Notes under the pieces: generated by a model
What the model saw: only the letters and a program-made list of their open reading frames with translations
Database searches by the model: none
Told to the model about the DNA's origin: nothing
Made by a program: the position numbers and the translations under genes
In this document: positions 60,316 through 63,995 of the stretch, one piece after another
Layout of the letters: every line of letters starts with the position of its first letter
Position numbering within the stretch: the first letter of the stretch is position 1
Origin: CAZTDU01 sp964617355
GTDB lineage: Bacteria; Pseudomonadota; Gammaproteobacteria; Burkholderiales; SG8-39
Reading direction: 5' to 3'
Assembly: GCA_964617355.1 (NCBI GenBank)
Contig: CAZTXP010000010.1
Span: 1-63,995 of the forward strand
DNA: 63,995 bases

Positions 60316-60380
60316 CCCGGCTCTTTTTTTGGCCGGTTCCGGCCCGGTAGGCAAGGCAGCAAAAAGGACAAAGGAAGCAG

Positions 60381-60629
60381 ATGCACCGCGTGACCGACTG
60401 CAAGGCGGAAGAGGACTACAAGCTGTGGCTGCGCTTCGAGGACGGCCTCGAGGGCAGCGTGTTCCTGGGCAACCTGCTCGAGATCGGTGCCTTCAAGCTC
60501 TGGCGCGACGTGCGCGAGTTCGAGAAGGTCAGTGTCGATCCCGAGTCGGCGACCGTGACGTGGGAAGGCGGCATCCGGCTGGATCCGGACATCCTCTACC
60601 ACGACCTCGCCGCGAAGGGCGCGAAGTGA
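60381..60629 (+). CDS. DUF2442 family protein
   Basis: An 82-residue protein with the fold of DUF2442, small proteins often linked to toxin-antitoxin-like DUF4160 partners. Landmarks are YKLWLRFEDGLEGSVFLGNL, FKLWRDVREFEKVSVDP and TVTWEGGIRLDPDILY. AAAGGAAGCAG precedes the ATG. No DUF4160 partner lies beside it, and it stands alone 65 bp after nrdB. Function unknown. Confidence 0.85.
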   Translation: MHRVTDCKAEEDYKLWLRFEDGLEGSVFLGNLLEIGAFKLWRDVREFEKVSVDPESATVTWEGGIRLDPDILYHDLAAKGAK

Positions 60630-60731
60630 TGCAAGGATTCAATGCGTCGACCGGAGCAATCCGTCGTCGCTTGAATAGTCCGGGCTAGTCCGGCCGGGCT
60701 CCGTAGTTCAACAACCTGTAAGGAGATCGCA

Positions 60732-61034
60732 ATGGCTGCGAAGAAAAAAGCTAAGAAAACCGCCAAGAAAAAGAAGAAGAAGAAAGCATCAGGCAAGAAG
60801 AAGTCGGTAAAGAAGAAAGCAGGTAAGAAAAAGGCATCGGGCAAGAAAAAGGCCGCCAAGAAGAAAAAGGCAGCCAAGAAGAAGAAAAAGGCCAGCAAGC
60901 CCGTAAAGCCTTCGGCGAGCCCCGCGATGACGTCGGTCCGTGCAACACCGACGCCGAAAGCCGCGATTCCCAGCGCGCGAACCGCGCTGAATCCGGCAGC
61001 CGCGTGGCCGTTTCCAACCGGTTCCCGGCCGTAA
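60732..61034 (+). CDS. Lysine-rich histone H1-like protein
   Basis: A 100-residue protein whose first 58 residues are almost only Lys, Ala, Gly and Ser (MAAKKKAKKTAKKKKKKKAS and repeats of KKKAGKKKASGKKKAA), then a Pro/Ala/Thr tail. This resembles the C-terminal-type H1 histones of Bordetella and other Betaproteobacteria, which bind and compact DNA. TAAGGAG precedes the ATG. Codon use is AAA/AAG-rich and lowers local GC. The stop codon sits in the loop of a perfect 10-bp hairpin (61019-61044). Confidence 0.82.
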   Translation: MAAKKKAKKTAKKKKKKKASGKKKSVKKKAGKKKASGKKKAAKKKKAAKKKKKASKPVKPSASPAMTSVRATPTPKAAIPSARTALNPAAAWPFPTGSRP

Positions 61035-61319
61035 CCGGGAACCGATCGGGAACGAGGCGGGGGGCGCAAGTCCCCCGCCAGCCCTCGAAGCTCTGCGGAC
61101 CGCCTGGGTGTTCCGTGCAACTGGACGCCGGGTTGGTCCGCGAGGCTTCCCTTCGAGGTCCGGCTCAGAGGTGGACCGGACTCGAATCGGGCGGACGCGC
61201 ATTCTAACCGGGTAGTCCTTATCCCGGGGTCCGATTCCGCGTCACGATGTGCGCGGAGAATGCCGCGCCGCGTCATATTGCGGCGCACCAAATAAACTCA
61301 CGAGTTTTTACTGAACGTA
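61035..61319. other. Intergenic region downstream of the histone-like gene
   Basis: No credible gene is seen on either strand. It contains the right arm of the hairpin at 61019-61044, GC-rich sequence without a family resemblance up to about 61260, and then the AT-rich lead-in to the promoter. A tRNA T-arm-like motif on the minus strand near 61170-61180 has no cloverleaf around it. Confidence 0.6.
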
Positions 61320-61349
61320 TTGACTTAATTGAGTTAATTTGTATATCAT
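61320..61349 (+). promoter_or_regulatory. AT-rich sigma-70-like promoter of the 61551 transglycosylase
   Basis: TTGACT (61320-61325) is followed by TATATC (61342-61347, 16-bp spacer) or TATCAT (61344-61349, 18-bp spacer). The stretch 61286-61350 is far more AT-rich than its surroundings. A weak AAACT/AGTTT hairpin plus T run (61291-61308) just upstream may end transcription from the histone-like gene. Confidence 0.55.
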
Positions 61350-61355
61350 ACGCAC

Positions 61356-61550
61356 TTCTGCAACGCATCAAGTCAGCATCGAAACCTCGGTCTGATGATG
61401 GGTTGACCGGCTGCCGGAGGAGGCGGCCGGGTACCACGGGCCCCCATCCGGGGCGACGCCCGGCACGACGAGCAATCCAGGGCATCCGCCGCGAGGCAGG
61501 TTCGCGTTCGGCTGGATTCTCGCGGTGCAGTTCGAGAATGGAGGTACACC
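61356..61550 (+). ncRNA. Long structured 5' leader with competing helices
   Basis: Between the promoter and the ATG lie about 195 nt. Helix A pairs AATCCAG (61474-61480) with CTGGATT (61512-61518). Helix B pairs CCGCGAG (61489-61495) with CTCGCGG (61519-61525) and would cross A as a pseudoknot. Helix C pairs ATTCTCG (61516-61522) with CGAGAAT (61533-61539), next to the GGAGGT ribosome site (61540-61545), and excludes A and B. The 5' part also folds, e.g. CCGGC-T-GCC with GGC-G-GCCGG near 61408-61431. Alternative pairings of this kind are typical of riboswitches or attenuators. It matches no class I can name. Confidence 0.45.
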
Positions 61551-62240
61551 ATGGACGTTCATGGCAGCACGACGATGACGGCCTCGGGCCTCGGCGCCCT
61601 GGCCAGGATCTTCTCGCTCGCGCGCGGATTGTTCGCGCTGGTCGGCTTCGCGGCGATCGCGGTGGCCGCGCATCCCGGTTCGCGTGACTGGATCGTGCGA
61701 CACGTCGTCGCCTTGAGCCAGATCGCGGGCGAGCCGGCCGGAACGGTGGTCGCGGCCGGGGAGATCCAGTCCGACGACGCCCCTTCCGCGAAGGAGCGGC
61801 GCGCCGTCACCGAGTTCATCGCCAAGCGCTATCGGGTCGCGGAGCAGGCCGTCGGTACCTACGTCGCCGCTGCGTATCGCGCCGGCGCGGAGCACCACGT
61901 GGACCCGGCGCTGATCCTCGCGGTCGCGGCGGTCGAGTCGAAGTTCAACCCGGTGGCGGAAAGCGTATTCGGGGCGAAGGGGCTGATGCAGATCATCCCG
62001 CGCTTCCACCACGAGAAGCTCGCCGGCCATGGCGGCAGCGACGCGCTCCTCGATCCGGAGGTGAACATCGACGTCGGGGCGCAGATCCTGCGCGAGTACC
62101 TGCGCCGCCACGGCGAACTCGAACTGGCGCTTCAGACCTACGCCGGCGCGGCGGACGAAGTCGCCGCGCAATATGCAGCCCGGGTGATCGCCGAGCGCGC
62201 GAGGATCGAGCAGGCGCTGCTTCGCGCCCGCCGCGCCTGA
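61551..62240 (+). CDS. Lytic transglycosylase, SLT domain, membrane-anchored
   Basis: A 229-residue protein. An N-terminal hydrophobic helix (LARGLFALVGFAAIAVAAH) acts as anchor or signal. The SLT domain (about 105-225) has the catalytic Glu in LILAVAAVESKFNPVAESVFGAKGLMQIIP, then LLDPEVNIDVGAQILREYL and LALQTYAGA. GGAGGT lies five bases before the ATG. It is the third SLT/MltB-type murein lyase in the window and stands alone behind a long structured leader. Confidence 0.9.
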   Translation: MDVHGSTTMTASGLGALARIFSLARGLFALVGFAAIAVAAHPGSRDWIVRHVVALSQIAGEPAGTVVAAGEIQSDDAPSAKERRAVTEFIAKRYRVAEQAVGTYVAAAYRAGAEHHVDPALILAVAAVESKFNPVAESVFGAKGLMQIIPRFHHEKLAGHGGSDALLDPEVNIDVGAQILREYLRRHGELELALQTYAGAADEVAAQYAARVIAERARIEQALLRARRA

Positions 62241-62244
62241 AGAA

Positions 62245-63420
62245 CTAGGCGAGCAACGTCTCGATCCGGCGGACCGCCTCCTCGAGATCCGCCATCGCGC
62301 GGGTATAGGCGAAGCGGATGGTCGACGCGGTGCCGTTCGCGCCGAAGTCGATGCCCGGTGTCGCGGCGACGCCGGCGCGGTCCAGCAACTCGAGCGCGAA
62401 GGCCTTGCTGGAGCCGTGCCGGCTGCAATCGGCATAGACGTAGAACGCGCCCGTCGGCGTGGCGGCTGCTGGCAGTCCCAGCCGGGCGAGCGATGGCAGC
62501 AGGAAATCCCTCCGCGCCTGGAACTCGCGCCGGCGCACTTCGAGCAGGGCAATGGTCGCGGGCTCGAATGCCGCCAGCGCCCCGTGCTGGGATACCGCCG
62601 GCGGGCAGATGAACATGTGCTGCGCGAGTTTCTCGAACGGGCGCACCAGCGCGGGCGGCAGCACGACCCACCCCAGCCGCCAACCTGTCATGCAGAAGTA
62701 CTTCGAGAAGCTGTTCACCACGACGACGTGGTCGCCGAGGTCCGCCGCGGTCGTCGCGGACTCGCCATAGGAGAGCCCCTGGTAGATCTCGTCCACGACC
62801 ACGAAGCCGCCGCGCGAAGCGACGAAGGCCGCGATGCGCTCGAGTTCCGGGCGCGGTATCGTCGTTCCGGTGGGATTCGAGGGCGAGCCGACGATGAGTC
62901 CCGAGGTCCTTTCGTTCCAGGCTGCCTGGACGCCCTCCAGGGTCGGCTGGAACCGGTCGCGCGCGACGACCTCCAGTGATCGAGCCACGCCCTCGAACGC
63001 GCGCACGAGGTGCCGGTAGGCCGGATATCCGGGATCCGGCACCAGCACCTCGCGGCCGGGATCGACAAGTGTCGCTAGCGCCACCAGCAATCCGCCCGAC
63101 GCCCCCGACGTCACGGCGATGCGATCCGGGTCCACGCGCGCGCCGAGCTGCCCGGCGTAGAAGGCCGCGATCGCCTCCCGCAGTCCCGGCAGGCCGAGCG
63201 CCGCGGTGTACTCGGTGAGGCCGTCATGCATGGCACGGCCGGCAGCCTCGACGACCGCGGGTGGGGCGGTGAAGTCGGGCTCGCCGATCTCCATGTGGAC
63301 GACGCGCCGGCCCTGGGACTCGAGCGCGTGGGCGCGCGCGAGGATCTCCATGACCTCGAATGGTGCGATGTCCGTGGTGCGTCGCGCGGCGCGCAGGGCG
63401 CGGTCGGCAGCCGTGAGCAT
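62245..63420 (-). CDS. PLP-dependent aminotransferase, class I/II
   Basis: Fold-type I aminotransferase of 391 residues. Features are the N-terminal VVHMEIGEPDFTAPP, the cofactor-contact VGSPSNPTGT, Asp and Tyr in FVVVDEIYQGLSY, and the Schiff-base Lys in VVNSFSKYFCMTGWRLGWVV with the phosphate-binding Arg. The C-terminal substrate Arg is in STIRFAYTRAM. It resembles aspartate/alanine-type aminotransferases of branch I-gamma. It is convergent with the SLT gene and divergent from malic enzyme. Substrate not determined. Confidence 0.9.
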   Translation of the reverse strand: MLTAADRALRAARRTTDIAPFEVMEILARAHALESQGRRVVHMEIGEPDFTAPPAVVEAAGRAMHDGLTEYTAALGLPGLREAIAAFYAGQLGARVDPDRIAVTSGASGGLLVALATLVDPGREVLVPDPGYPAYRHLVRAFEGVARSLEVVARDRFQPTLEGVQAAWNERTSGLIVGSPSNPTGTTIPRPELERIAAFVASRGGFVVVDEIYQGLSYGESATTAADLGDHVVVVNSFSKYFCMTGWRLGWVVLPPALVRPFEKLAQHMFICPPAVSQHGALAAFEPATIALLEVRRREFQARRDFLLPSLARLGLPAAATPTGAFYVYADCSRHGSSKAFALELLDRAGVAATPGIDFGANGTASTIRFAYTRAMADLEEAVRRIETLLA

Positions 63421-63454
63421 GCGGCGGATTATAGGGAGGCCCAGAGGGGTGCAT

Positions 63455-63488
63455 TGCTATAATTTGCGCCCGCGATTCCCGCGGGCGC
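63455..63488 (+). promoter_or_regulatory. Extended -10 promoter and leader hairpin of malic enzyme
   Basis: TGCTATAAT (63455-63463) is an extended -10 with a perfect TATAAT; no good -35 is visible. Immediately downstream, GCGCCCGCG (63466-63474) and CGCGGGCGC (63480-63488) form a perfect 9-bp hairpin that would sit at the very 5' end of the mRNA, two bases before the AGGAG ribosome site. A 5' hairpin could stabilise the mRNA or limit initiation. Confidence 0.6.
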
Positions 63489-63501
63489 CGAGGAGTCCGA
63501 C

Positions 63502-63995
63502 GTGGATGAGCAGCTGAAGAAGAGCGCACTCGAGTATCACCGGCTGCCGCGGCCGGGCAAGATCTCGATCCTGCCGACCAAGCAGCTGACGAACCAGCGC
63601 GACCTCGCGCTGGCGTACTCGCCCGGCGTTGCCGCCGCGTGCGAGGAGATCGTGCGCGATCCGGCCGAGGCGACCCGGCTCACCTCGCGCGCGAACCTGA
63701 TCGGCGTGGTCACCAACGGCACCGCGGTGCTCGGCCTCGGCGCGATCGGGCCGCTCGCCGCGAAGCCGGTGATGGAAGGCAAGGGGGTCCTCTTCAAGAA
63801 GTTCGCCGGCATCGACGTCTTCGACATCGAGATCGACGAGCGCGACCCCGACAAGCTGGTCGACATCATCGCCGCGCTCGAGCCCACGTTCGGCGGCATC
63901 AACCTCGAGGACATCAAGGCGCCGGAGTGCTTCTACATCGAGAGGAAGCTCCGCGAGCGCATGAACATCCCGGTGTTCCACGACGACCAGCACGG
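63502..63995 (+). CDS. maeB: NADP-dependent malic enzyme, MaeB type (3' end outside window)
   Basis: Only the first 164 codons are present. The start VDEQLKKSALEYHRLPRPGKI, then QRDLALAYSPGVAAACEEI, LIGVVTNGTAVLGLGAIG and FDIEIDERDPDKLVDIIAALEPTFGGINLEDIKAPECF (partly quoted) are diagnostic of the bacterial malic enzyme N-terminal domain that decarboxylates malate to pyruvate. The GTG at 63502 is six bases after AGGAG. Full MaeB proteins usually carry a C-terminal phosphotransacetylase-like domain, which would lie beyond the window. Confidence 0.94.
   Translation, partial: MDEQLKKSALEYHRLPRPGKISILPTKQLTNQRDLALAYSPGVAAACEEIVRDPAEATRLTSRANLIGVVTNGTAVLGLGAIGPLAAKPVMEGKGVLFKKFAGIDVFDIEIDERDPDKLVDIIAALEPTFGGINLEDIKAPECFYIERKLRERMNIPVFHDDQH

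Noticed and set aside
60312..60345. A rho-independent terminator after nrdB (CCGGC, T run, GCCGG)
   Set aside because: The T run lies in the loop and not after the stem, and the following GGCCGG/CCGGCC pairing has no T tract. The structure is ambiguous and is not reported.
61140..61260. A tRNA or tRNA remnant on the minus strand
   Set aside because: A T-arm-like ATTCGAGTC and a D-arm-like GGTTAGAA can be seen, but no acceptor or anticodon stem forms around them.
61356..61450. A GEMM-type cyclic-di-GMP riboswitch before the 61551 transglycosylase
   Set aside because: Some GEMM-like fragments (GGC, GGGTACC) occur, but the conserved core (ACGCAAAGCC and tetraloop receptor parts) is not present in order.

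Overview
The window is a GC-rich, gene-dense piece of a betaproteobacterial chromosome. The evidence is the marker order thrS-infC-rpmI-rplT-pheS-pheT-ihfA-merR-tRNA-Pro, surE-pcm-nlpD, the rplU-rpmA-obgE-proB cluster with divergent ispB and pilS-pilR, two orphan Bug-type solute receptors and an IF-3 gene with a non-AUG start. The genus is not identifiable from the sequence alone. I see no prophage, insertion sequence or CRISPR array.

Layout. 1-4512: end of a YceI gene, dgkA, and divergent ppk/ppx around a PhoB-type box. 4495-12499: one long minus-strand run (DUF2892, thioredoxin 2, RND adaptor and pump, then a second adaptor with an ABC permease and ATPase). It faces a second DUF2892 gene and a Crp/Fnr regulator across an FNR-like palindrome. 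13620-17170: a Bug receptor, then the minus-strand unit sixA, M20 peptidase and a DsbA/FrnE-family gene. 17215-25011: tRNA-Val, an attC-like hairpin, the translation cluster and tRNA-Pro(GGG). 25023-33468: accessory genes (a MerR-controlled flavodoxin operon, an MFS exporter, a Bug receptor, an acyl-CoA synthetase-like enzyme, hemerythrin, a kinase-HDOD fusion). 33476-36982: DUF1989, Rieske oxygenase, 2-hydroxyacid dehydrogenase and flavin reductase. 37033-45729: surE-pcm-nlpD, two lytic transglycosylases, a DUF58/transglutaminase pair and proS. 45848-52139: rppH, rubrerythrin, DUF3501, CNP1-like, proB, obgE, rpmA, rplU, ispB and tRNA-Pro(CGG). 52229-63995: PP0621-like, pilSR, ampD, nrdAB behind paired NrdR boxes, DUF2442, a lysine-rich histone-like protein, a lytic transglycosylase behind a structured leader, an aminotransferase and the start of malic enzyme.

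The most striking observation is at 14614-15234. A DsbA/FrnE-like oxidoreductase has an in-frame UGA exactly where the first Cys of its CPWC active site belongs. Twelve nucleotides after the UGA begins a perfect 8-bp hairpin whose loop is 20 nt from the UGA and has G as its second base. Both features fit a bacterial SECIS element, so I read the gene as a selenoprotein (Sec-Pro-Trp-Cys). Ordinary gene calling would start it at an internal GTG and lose the active site.

Other signals not explained by the gene list are a 59-bp attC-like hairpin between tRNA-Val and thrS, mutually exclusive helices in the leader before the 61551 transglycosylase, a 40-bp tandem duplication at the RND pump's stop codon, a 19-bp-spacer MerR promoter, CTAG stop-stop overlaps in three convergent pairs, and apparent AUC and CUG start codons. 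Genes are packed tightly: at least fourteen same-strand pairs overlap by ATGA, GTGA or CTGA, which points to widespread translational coupling.
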